NCBI GenBank assembly: GCA_004151065.3
Contig: NWUY0300031095.1
Span: 19,869 to 30,396, forward strand
Reading direction: 5' to 3'
From: Larix sibirica
Lineage: Eukaryota; Streptophyta; Pinopsida; Pinales; Pinaceae
DNA: 10,528 nt
The position numbers and the translations under genes were made by a program. Shown in pieces: positions 1 through 7,078 of this stretch (its first letter is position 1; each line of letters starts with the position of its first letter). The notes under the pieces are model-generated. The model saw only the letters and a program-made list of their open reading frames with translations. It had not been told where the DNA came from and searched no databases.

Positions 1-240
1 ATCCAATCATCATGAAACACCTCTTAGGGAGAAGTGGATTAGTAGCAGAGAGTGCAAGACTTGCACTTCGAAACTGAGATCTTATTCTTCTTGGATTATG
101 TGGATCTCCAACAAATCCACCAACTACTTCAATATCATTCTCAACCCATTTAGGCCTTGGAGTTGGATCTGTTGGATAAACTAGATCTAGATCAACATGT
201 CCATCTTCACCATCAGTAACAAAATCTGGACAATCATATG
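1..240 (-). pseudogene. copia pol: integrase-RT linker, shifted frame, cut by window edge
   Basis: In the alternative minus frame the reading stays open from about 240 to the left edge. It gives an acidic stretch (CPDFVTDGEDG) followed by DPHNPRRIRSQFRSASLA. A DPH-x-RR-x-RSQF type segment is common in the linker of plant copia polyproteins just ahead of reverse transcriptase. The switch of frame falls at the run of four G at 242-245 on the plus strand, so loss or gain of one base in that run is the simplest cause. The reverse transcriptase itself would lie beyond position 1. Confidence 0.8.
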
Positions 241-858
241 AGGGGCTTTACTTTCTTGCTCATCTTCAAGTGGGGGTGCTGAGCTATCTTGTTGGATGTC
301 TTGCAAAGCACCTTCTTCAAACTGTACACTTCTCTCAATGAGAGTCTTCATGTTGGAAGGATCCAATAGTTTGTATCCCTTAGCATCTTTAGCATATCCA
401 ACAAAAATGCATTCAAGGCTTTGAGGCTGTAAGGCCTTTCTCTTACCTAGAGGAATCTTGGCCCAAGATTTGGAACCAAAGATTCGAAAGTGAGACACAT
501 TAGGTTTGTTCCCAGTCCAACCTTCGAATGGAGTTGTGCCTTTCAAAGCCTTGTGAGGAACTTGGTTCTGGATGTATGCAACACAGTTGATGGCCTCATC
601 CCATAGCTTAGGATAAATTTTATTTGACTCAAGCATACATGTGGCCATCTCCTTTAGAGATATGTTCTTGCGCTTTGCCACACCATTCTGTTGTGGTGTG
701 TATGGAATAGTGTGTTGCATTTGTATGACTGCATTAGCACAAAATTGCTGCAAATAATTTTTTGCATACTCTTCTCCATTGTCAGTTTGAAGCACTTTGA
801 TCTTATTTGCAGAAATATTTTCAACGGAATCCTTAAAAACTTTGAAAAACCCTTACAC
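187..858 (-). pseudogene. copia pol: second half of integrase core
   Basis: This continues in the same frame as the preceding piece, after two stops only one codon apart (TAA 859-861 and TAA 853-855). There is no frameshift between the halves. TDNGEEY carries the second catalytic Asp (codon 783-781). HTIPYTPQQNGVAKRKN follows; the last residue of the D-D-35-E triad should be Glu before RKN but reads AAG (Lys) at 675-673. Farther on, FRIFGSKSWAKIP, RKALQPQS, CIFVGY and ERSVQFEE are typical copia integrase C-terminal landmarks. The final residues before the TAG at 187-189 are out of frame, because a shift near 240-246 throws translation off the linker. Confidence 0.92.
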
Positions 859-861
859 TTA

Positions 862-1653
862 TAATTTGAACTTGAGGAAATAGACACAACCATATCTTGA
901 GTAATCATCAATGAATGTGAGTACATACCTAGCATTACTCAAGGAGATATTTGAAAAAGGTCTAGTGATATCACTATGGATCAATTTGAGAGGTAAGGAG
1001 GCTCTCCATGCCTTGCCTTTCTCAAACTTGTGCTCTGGATGTTTGCTAAGCATGCAACCTTGACAGATGCCACTTGAGAATTTGATGTCTGGAAGAGCAT
1101 CAACCATACACTGCTTGTGTAATTTTTGCATATATCTATCGTTGAGGTGACCAAACCTCTCATGCCATAGCGTACCGACTTCATGTGCATGTGACAGGAG
1201 TGCATTTGATGTTGAATAAGGAAAAAAATGGGAGAAATCATAGATCCTCGAATCATGATTTGCAGTACCAAGTGCAATGAATTTTCCAGTAGAGATCTCA
1301 GAAATTTCTACATCATCACGAGTGAACACAACCTTCTTTGGAACTACTGTGTGTGTCATATGGTATACTAAGAGAATATTTGCAACCAATGAGGGAACCT
1401 ACAGAAAATTCATGAAGCTCCCATAGTCAAGATCGATTATGCCTTTACCTCTAGATGGAATTTCAAAATCATCACCCATGAGAATAGAGGGACCACTAGT
1501 GGGATCGAATGTAGAGAAGGAGTCCCTATATGCAGACATGTGTCGGTACCGGTGCATGTTCTTCTCTACTTTGGTTACATTATATACTTGAATTCTGAGT
1601 TGGGTTTCAGAGAATGTTCGTTTGGTTCTTTGGACCTGGAAGAAATCTAACAT
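862..1653 (-). pseudogene. copia pol: pre-integrase zinc finger and first half of integrase core
   Basis: One reading frame from 1653 down to 862 is interrupted by a single TAG at 1399-1401, where copia relatives usually carry an aromatic residue before VPSL. Downstream of it, WHERFGHLN and CQGC give the zinc-finger spacing H-x4-H-x27-C-x2-C (residues 76, 81, 109 and 112 counted from the codon at 1389). The first catalytic Asp of the integrase lies in LIHSDIT (codon 972-970), followed by YVLTFIDDYSRY, a hallmark of copia integrases. The frame ends at a TAA (859-861) just after YFLKFK. Near 1545-1560 the sequence MHRYRHMSAYRD lies where a protease Asp-Ser-Gly would be expected before the RHM motif. 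That triad is absent, by deletion or divergence. Confidence 0.9.
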
Positions 1654-1662
1654 CCAAGTTCA

Positions 1663-1907
1663 TTTTGGTACAAAAACTTCACTGCAGATTGTGTTACAGC
1701 TTTCGCCGTGACAGTTATGCGGAGGAAGGTTTCTGGTGAATAAGGTAGAGACACCACGGTTTGACCTCGCAATGGTTTCGGTAGGTTACAGGAAGATTTA
1801 CTTACCTTTATCTTTGCTCAAGTTTCCCCTTTTCGCTTGGTTTTTACAAGACCTATTGTTATCGCAAAACTCGAGGCGTTTCAGGTTTGAGTCCCAGAGG
1901 GGAAGCG
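1663..1907. other. unassigned spacer between copia fragment and NLP pseudogene
   Basis: About 245 bases of mixed composition hold no frame with recognisable protein similarity. By position the stretch could be the remains of the NLP 5' UTR or promoter, or eroded copia gag/protease sequence on the minus strand (a Lys-rich reading near 1800-1870 is compatible but has no zinc knuckle). No convincing TATA box stands close to the proposed NLP start. The tandem duplication starts right at its right edge, so this stretch is present once only. Confidence 0.5.
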
Positions 1908-2727
1908 AAACCCTGAAATAATACATCCCACCATGGAACACCATCGGTAGCAGTAGCAAAGTCGGTGGCCTTATCCAAAAGGTCGGGCCCCAGCACCGCA
2001 AACTTTAATGGCTTCCGCGGATATAGTGAGGCTGCTACCCGAAGACGCCCTGCTGTCAGAACTCATGGAGATGGAGGGTTTAATGGACACCATTCCTGAA
2101 CCCTGGTCGACAATGGCATCAGAATCTGGTCTTTCTAACTTATTTTTTTATCGTTTATCACATATCATGTGTCCTCGTCTTCATTCTACTCTATATACTC
2201 ACCTTCAACTCAGTTTAACACGCAATATTATGTGTTTGTTAGGGTTGATTCTGGAGCAGTGCATAGTTTGCCTTGTAATTTATCAGGATTCTCGCCCTCA
2301 ATGGTCAATTCTTCTACCATTATCCTTCCACAATTGATGCTGCAAGAGGAAATTTTGATGGCATCATTTTCACATGATATTCCAGATAATCAGATGGGAG
2401 ATGTTTGGCGTAGCCTCAGCCCAAGCACCTCTTGGGAGCAGAGGATTCTCAAGGATCTAAGTTCAATACACTAGGAAGCAAGGTTTGAAGAGAGTTCGGT
2501 GTCGGTATTGGACTTTGTTGCTCCTTCCAGTAGTGCCAGTGAACAACTGAAGCAAGAAGACACGAGCAAATGTAATTTTCAGCATTAGTTGGCCAAACGG
2601 TACTCAGACACAGTAAATGGACCTAGAAATAATATGATTTGTCATCCCCCATCACTGACTCTTGCACAAAGAATGTATACAACACTTTCATTCCTCCAAG
2701 ACAATTATGGAGTGGGTATTCTTGCAC
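1908..2727 (+). repeat. tandem duplication, copy A (about 820 bp)
   Basis: The segment starting AAACCCTGAAATA at 1908 and ending TTCTTGCAC at 2727 is repeated at 2731-3543. By eye I count ten substitutions over the first 220 or so aligned bases and about eleven over the last 260, so the copies are about 95 to 96% identical. Copy A is 7 bp longer, mostly because of an indel near 2163-2175. It holds the NLP 5' end and stops in the middle of a coding stretch, just after the codons for GVGILA, so the right breakpoint lies inside an exon. Three bases (GCA, 2728-2730) separate it from copy B. Confidence 0.96.
1933..2727 (+). pseudogene. NLP N-terminal exons, copy A
   Basis: The probable original start is the ATG at 1933 in the strong plant context CCACCATGG. 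The frame then reads MEHHR, TAG, Q, TAG, QSRWPYPKGRAPAPQ and joins the stretch from 2008, MASADIVRLLPEDALLSELM. The two TAGs (1948-1950, 1954-1956) sit in what looks like a former poly-Gln run of CAG codons. After about 2128 the frame is lost and picks up again by about 2170 (SSSFYSIYSPSTQFN). An intron or an indel there cannot be told apart, although the 7-bp length difference between copies falls in this interval. The rest gives VHSLPCNLSG, STSWEQRILKDLSSIH, a TAG (2472-2474), a Ser/Glu-rich stretch, a TAG (2586-2588) and MYTTLSFLQDNYGVGILA, where the copy ends. Confidence 0.82.
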
Positions 2728-2730
2728 GCA

Positions 2731-3543
2731 AAACCCTGAAATAATACATCCCACCATGGAACACCATTGGTAGCAGTAGCAAAGTTGGTGGCCTTATCCA
2801 AAAGGTCGGGCCCCAGCACCGCAAAATTTAATGGCTTCCGCGGATATAGTGAGGCTGCTCCCCGAAGATGCCCTGCTGTCAGAATTCATGGATATGGAGG
2901 GTTTAATGGACACCATTCCTTAACCCTGGTCGGCAATGGCATCAAAATCTGGTCTTTCTAACTTAATTTTTCATCTTTTATCACATCTCGTCATCTTCAT
3001 TCTACTCTATATACTCACCTTCTGCTCAGTTTAACACGCACTCTTTTGTGTTTGTTAGGGATGATTATGGAGAAGTGCATAGTTTGCCTTGTAATTCATC
3101 AGGATCCTCGCCCTCAATGGTCAATTCTTCTACCATTAGCCTTCCAAAATTGATGCTGCAAGAGGACCTTTTGATGGCATCATCTTCACAGGATATTCCA
3201 GATAATCAGATGGACGATGTTCGACGTAGCCTCATCCCAAGCACCTCTTGGGAGCAGAGGATTCTCAAGGATCTAAGTTCAATACACTAGGAAGCAAGGT
3301 TTGAAGAGAGTTCGGTGTCGGTATTGGACTTTGTTGCTCATGTCAGTAGTGCCAGTGAACAACTAAAGCAAGAAGACATGAGGAAATGTAATTTTCAGCA
3401 TTAGTTGGCCAACCGGTACTCAGACACAGTAAATGGACCTAGAAATAATATGATTTGTTAGCCTCCATCACCGACTCTTGCACAAAGAATGTATACAACA
3501 CTTTCATTCCTCCAAGACAATTATGGAGTGGGTATTCTTGCAC
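2731..3543 (+). repeat. tandem duplication, copy B (about 813 bp)
   Basis: This is the second member of the direct repeat, in the same orientation and directly behind copy A. It differs from A in running on without a break into the rest of the NLP coding region (QVWMPERRG from 3544), so it is the copy joined to the body of the gene. Compared with A it has two extra nonsense codons, TAA at 2921-2923 (GAA in A) and TAG at 3459-3461 (CAT in A). It also has several changes of CG to TG, for example at the positions matching 1945 and 1964 of copy A. Confidence 0.96.
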
Positions 3544-3931
3544 AAGTTTGGATGCCAGAGAGACGTGGTGAAAGATTTATTGTAACAACGTGGGAAATAA
3601 CCCTATATATACTAGATCGTGGAATAACTGGATATTGAGAAGTGTCAACTGCTTACACTTTTGCTCAGAAGAAGGTCCAGATGCTTTTCCAGGGCTACAT
3701 GGCTGGGTTTTTTATGCGGAGAATGCCATAATGGACTCCAAATGTGCAATTTTACAATAAAAATGAATATTTGATAGTACATCATGCACAGGATTATAAT
3801 GTGGACAAATCCATTGCAGTGCCTGTTTTTTAGCATGATACTCAAACGTGTGTTGGAGTAGTGGAACTTGTGACAACAACTGAGAAGTTTAATTTCAATA
3901 AGGATATTAATAATTTTTCCAAGCACTTTAG
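2756..3931 (+). pseudogene. NLP N-terminal exons copy B plus first GAF-like region
   Basis: The start ATG at 2756 keeps the CCACCATGG context, with TAGs at 2771-2773 and 2777-2779 as in copy A and a TAA at 2921-2923. From about 3000 to 3925 one frame holds with substitutions only. It carries TAG (3288-3290), TAG (3402-3404), TAG (3459-3461), TGA (3636-3638), TAA (3729-3731) and TAG (3831-3833). Between the stops the family pattern is clear: GILAQVWMPERRGERFIVTT, WTPNVQFYNKNEYL, HHAQDYNVDKSIAVPVF and CVGVVELVTTTEKF. The segment ends at a donor, TAG|GTAGGT (intron from 3932). This is the place where NLP genes usually have a phase-0 intron, before the VNL motif. Confidence 0.88.
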
Positions 3932-4423
3932 GTAGGTTATTTTATACCCCTTCTAATGGAAGTGTTTAGATGAGCCCTTTTTAGAGAAATTGACATTTAA
4001 GGTTCTTCTTCATCACATGCCCATTCTATTGGATGTGTATGGTAAATGTTTTCCCAATGTTTATCTTAACTTGAAACTGTTCAAATGGTCATGCGGTAGA
4101 ATTTTGTTGATTGAGATGTTAGATCCCGTCATTATCATGAATTTTTTTTTGTATAATAACATATATTGCTTCGTGTTTGTTGCCCCAAGTCCTTGAAAAA
4201 TTGAATCTCATGCATTAGAATATGGAAAATCACTTAATGGAAATATAGTTAGAATATAAGGAGACAGAGAATAATACATAATATATTATGAGTTTTAAAC
4301 TTTTATATGAAATTAAAATATGCATTAATGGGATCATTGTACATGTTTGTAACTTGTAAAGTTATTTTCACACATTGTGCCTAATGCTTTTTTGCCTGAT
4401 TTTGTGCATATGATGTGGTGCAG
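3932..4423 (+). other. probable retained intron of the NLP pseudogene
   Basis: This AT-rich stretch of about 490 bases begins GTAGGT and ends TGGTGCAG, so both borders fit plant spliceosomal introns. It separates the end of the first GAF-like region from the short exon RVNLRSQES. No coding similarity is seen inside it. Confidence 0.7.
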
Positions 4424-4471
4424 AGAGTGAATTTAAGGAGTCAAGAATCCTGGCATCATTCTAAGTTAGAG
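4424..4471 (+). pseudogene. NLP short internal exon (16 codons)
   Basis: The frame reads RVNLRSQESWHHSKLE between an AG acceptor (TGGTGCAG) and a GT donor (GAG|GTATCT). In NLP proteins a VNL-(K/R)-S segment of this kind follows the first conserved block. Length is a multiple of three and the phase is 0 on both sides, so the exon is still formally intact. It is too short to recognise alone; its place between two certain NLP exons makes the call. Confidence 0.72.
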
Positions 4472-4578
4472 GTATCTAGGAATATTTCATTTTCGTGGCT
4501 TTTAGGACTACAATTTTGATTTATCCTGTTGGATGATACCTTGAATGTTTAACTTAGTCTCTCTTTGTTTAATTATAG

Positions 4579-5318
4579 CATCAACACTATTCCAAGTGTC
4601 GTGAGACTAATTTCGCTGAGATACTTAGAGGTTTCGACAGTTCTATGTCAGACACACAAACTTCCATTGGCACATACTTGGGTTCCATTCAGACATTATG
4701 ATATACCAGCAAGTGAGGTTAATACAGGGAGCTATGGAACTCAAAATTGTGGCACGGGATGGGTTTTCTTGACACTTCAGGATCATGTATGCTAGGTGGG
4801 GGATCCTTTTATGAAGGGTTTTAGGGATGTATGCTCTGAACATCATTTAGATAAAGGGAAAGGGCAGTCCCTGGGAAAGCATTTGAATCAAACCAGCCAT
4901 ACTTTTCAAATGATGTGAAGTATATTATAATGTAATTGATTACCCTCTTGTGAATTATGCAGTCATGTTTAACTTTAGTGTTGCAGTCGCATTCCGGGAA
5001 TGATGATTATGTTTTAGAGTTTTTCCTTCCAACCAATTGTTAAGACAGTTATGAGCAACAACTCTTGTTGAACAGCTTGTCAATTACAATGCAGCGAGTA
5101 TGCAGAGGTTTGAGAATAGTAGCGATGACGAACTGAAGATAGGTGGAAATAAGGATCATGATTATGCAGAGAATGACTGTACACATTTTCCATCAGTTGG
5201 CCTGCTTCAGAGGAGTTATGGACCAGCTCAAAGAGATCCTAACGTAGTGTAATTTGCTAGCATTCAGTTTTGTCAAGAAAAATACCTCAAGGATGGTCAC
5301 AACTTTCATCAACACCAG
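4579..5318 (+). pseudogene. NLP large exon (second conserved N-terminal block), frameshifted
   Basis: The exon begins after TTAATTATAG with HQHYSKCRETNFAEIL. A shift near 4629 moves to the frame of EVSTVLCQTHKLPLAHTWVP, which runs to a TAG at 4793-4795. It then gives GFRDVCSEHHLDKGKGQ (from about 4818), a shift near 4880, ESNQPYFSNDVKYI, another shift, YPLVNYAVMFNFSVAVAF, then NDDYVLEFFLPTNC, a TAA (5040-5042), and SYEQQLLLNSLSITMQRVCR. A last shift lies near 5122, with SDDELK after it and a TAA near 5250. The stretch ends NFHQHQ at a CAG|GTGCTC donor. NLP proteins have this order of motifs before RWP-RK. At least five frame changes make it clearly dead. Confidence 0.88.
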
Positions 5319-5900
5319 GTGCTCACGAAATCTTAAATTCAGACAGCATGAACTGTGAGAAATATTTGATCATCAGTTTCCAAACAATTACATAAAGGGT
5401 AAAATGAAATGTGTTGTCCTTTGCATTTCAATGAATTGAACGGTTTTCCCCAGCATTTTGCATTTTCATAAAATTGAAATGGGTCCCCATCATTCACTTT
5501 ACGTCATAGAATGAACTATGGGACATTATATTCCTAGACTTCTGCATCCATTGGTTCAAATTTGTGGATTTCTTATGACAGAGGAACAACTCCAGGGAGT
5601 TTGGGATTAAATCTCAAACCCATAAAGTTAAAAATTAGAATAAAGGAAGCGCTCCATGCTTGGAAACAACAATAAACAATGCCTTAACCCCAGACTCTTC
5701 TTCTATCCTATGAGTTCTTATTTTCAGCCATCCAAGACTCCTTGTTAGCAGCCTTGACAAAACATTTTGTCTTTAAACAACCGAAAGGATACAACACTCC
5801 CTTCATTTACATATATTTCCAAAAAAGAGAAAGATACAACATTGAAAAAAACTAACGTTAGAACAACACATTTTCAACTGCAGCAACTTGATTCCCTCCT
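5319..5900. other. no gene seen; former NLP intron or unrelated spacer
   Basis: The stretch starts with the GTGCTC donor left by the last NLP exon. The next NLP exon should encode RWP-RK, with its RWPSRK-type core. I find no such reading in any frame here or farther right in the window. The DNA is AT-rich with many short stops. Its right part (about 5650-5900) may be the 3' flank of the minus-strand RNase H relic that follows. Confidence 0.5.
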
Positions 5901-6231
5901 CTAAACACCTGTTTTTTGAAGGTTCCTTCCTGCAACAACAAAAGTTTCCTTCAAAAGTTGATGAGCCATAGAATTGAACTCTCTATAGATATGGGAGCAA
6001 TAAAGTGTTTCATAACTCTCTTGACATGTAGGAACTGCATCATAAGAGGCTCAATCAAGTAGGAGATTTTTTATTCTACATTTCAGATTGGCCCAATCCA
6101 TCATCGATTTCGAGTCACCAAACACTTCAATTCTTTACAACCTTGTCTTTTGCTACCTTCGATAGAAGCCACATAGAAAAGAGTTCAGCTCGATTGTTTG
6201 TACCTATGCCCACTGCTACTTCTGCATATTG
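5901..6231 (-). pseudogene. RNase H domain relic of a retroelement, heavily frameshifted
   Basis: Read leftward from 6231, the first frame gives YAEVAVGIGTNNRAELFSMW and LLSKVAKDK. TNNRAEL holds the second catalytic acid of RNase H folds. After shifts near 6140 and 6122, VFGDSKSMMDWANLKCRIKN follows, with the GDS motif (third acid) at 6119-6111. Shifts near 6055 and 5990 lead to PLMMQFLHVKRVMKHF and YREFNSMAHQLLKETF, ending at a TAG (5903-5901). This matches the RNase H module found in plant non-LTR and related retroelements. The first catalytic Asp block and any reverse transcriptase are absent. The AHQL near the end sits where a further acid (ADQL-type) would be expected and is His here. 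Host gene origin is unlikely but not excluded. Confidence 0.8.
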
Positions 6232-6366
6232 ATGTCTAAATTGGATTTTTTGAAGTGTTGTATTTAGTTGTTGTTTTTCTTCATTGAGACTACTGAGACT
6301 GTATTTCTTTTAGGTTCATTTAGCTATTTTCATAAACAAAGAGATCTTTATTTGAGGGGTCCTACT

Positions 6367-6426
6367 ATGACATTATTGCAACAAGAAAATATTTGTATGA
6401 CATTATTGCAACAAGAAAATATTTGT
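6367..6426 (+). repeat. exact tandem duplication, 2 x 30 bp
   Basis: The 30-bp unit beginning ATGACATTATTGCAAC occurs at 6367-6396 and again at 6397-6426 with no mismatch. The sequence is not low-complexity, so this is a recent local duplication. No coding frame crosses it with any recognisable product. Confidence 0.95.
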
Positions 6427-7078
6427 AGTATGTAGAAAGATGTTCTGAAAGGTAAAGCAAATATAGACATTGTCAATATCCACAAATCAGGGGGAGTGGT
6501 TCCAATAAATTATGAGTATTTGCAGGGGATGCGTATTTATAGGACACGGACAAGAGCAATGATGCAATATGACATACTTTTAAATTGCAGCTATCTTAAA
6601 ACATTTTTATTTATAGCTCTCCATTTTCATGGTTCTTTCAAAACTATTAGCATTTTCTGTACAGGTGCTTGGCTTCATTGTTACAGCTGCAGTACTTCTT
6701 TGTATCACATTAAAGAGTCATTGCTCATTCATATTCCAATTATGTGTCTTCTCCTAGTAAAAGGAGCAAGGAGACTAGAATCTATCAATCATTTCTAAGC
6801 AAATATGGACAAAGATGTTGGTAATTAAATACCTGGGAGGAAGATATCCCAACATAATTATTTCTTAAGGATGTCGGCATTGCTTCAACACCTCTTTTAA
6901 ATTGGGTGGAGGTCGGCATTGGAGGGAAGGTCACGAACCATGTACATATGGCCTCTAGCTAAGAAATAGAAGATCTGAACCTTCTTTTCAATTGGAGTTA
7001 TCCCAGTTTCTGATTAATAAGAGTAAGCTTACGCTAACCATATTCAACCTATCGATATCATATTATGCCAAGATTTTT
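6427..7078. other. no gene recognised
   Basis: A frame of 100 codons (6496-6798, plus) opens here, but its predicted peptide is rich in Leu, Ile, Cys and Ser without any motif I know, and it begins inside AT-rich DNA. I treat it as chance. A sequence AATCAGGGGGAGTGG near 6485 resembles a purine tract, but no LTR edge follows. No RNA gene or long repeat is seen. Confidence 0.5.

Larger units (their letters stand above)
1..1653 (-). mobile_element. Ty1/copia retrotransposon fragment (integrase region), degenerate
   Basis: This is the pol part of a copia-type LTR retrotransposon, read right to left. In element order it shows a Gly/Asp-rich stretch with SGPSILMGDD (near 1500-1460), the pre-integrase HHCC zinc finger, the integrase core, and the linker that leads to reverse transcriptase. 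RT and RNase H would lie left of position 1. Upstream, no gag zinc knuckle or Asp-Ser-Gly protease motif is visible and the frame is lost at a TGA (1660-1662), so the element is truncated or eroded there. No LTR, primer-binding site or target-site duplication is seen. Stops at 1399-1401, 859-861 and 853-855 and a frameshift near 240-246 mean it cannot encode a working polyprotein. Family assignment is firm; the lineage within Copia is not determined. Confidence 0.93.
1933..5318 (+). pseudogene. NLP: NIN-like protein (NLP) transcription factor pseudogene, 5' part only, introns kept
   Basis: NLPs are plant nuclear transcription factors of nitrate signalling. They have an N-terminal GAF-like regulatory region, a central RWP-RK DNA-binding domain and a C-terminal PB1 domain. 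Arabidopsis NLP7 binds nitrate through the N-terminal part. Here the N-terminal family landmarks appear in the right order: LAQRMYTTLSFLQ, GILAQVWMPERRG, WTPNVQFYNKNEY, AQDYNVDKSIAVPVF, CVGVVELVTTTEKFNF, CQTHKLPLAHTWVP, GFRDVCSEHHLDKGKGQ, YPLVNYAVMF and NDDYVLEFFLP. Introns with GT/AG borders remain, so it derives from a genomic gene and not from reverse-transcribed mRNA. The 5' portion is duplicated in tandem. Stops and frameshifts occur throughout, and RWP-RK and PB1 are not found in the window. Family assignment is very secure. Which NLP subgroup it comes from is unknown. Confidence 0.92.

Noticed and set aside
654-1277. Minus-strand frames of 93 and 98 codons inside the integrase region
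   Set aside because: They lie in another frame over the recognisable copia integrase and have no family motif of their own.
1880-1897. tRNA-like B-box (AGGTTTGAGTCCCAG)
   Set aside because: It resembles the T-arm of a tRNA, but no A box, acceptor pairing or anticodon arm is found at suitable spacing upstream.
1798-2001. Minus-strand frame of 67 codons beside the NLP start
   Set aside because: It overlaps the recognised NLP 5' end, lacks motifs, and part of it is present again in copy B where the frame is not kept.
2767-2961. Open frame of 64 codons in copy B, second reading frame
   Set aside because: It is out of frame with the NLP reading and the corresponding frame in copy A is not conserved; a chance overlap.
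1933-3833. Reading the many TAG codons as Gln (altered genetic code)
   Set aside because: The locus also has TGA and TAA stops, frameshifts and a missing domain, and plant nuclear genes use the standard code. Pseudogene decay explains it.
3645-3926. Minus-strand frame of 93 codons opposite the GAF-like region
   Set aside because: It mirrors clear plus-strand NLP coding sequence and has no motif.
6480-6500. Possible polypurine tract of an LTR element (CAGGGGGAGTGG)
   Set aside because: No TG...CA LTR edge, second LTR or primer-binding site is seen near it.
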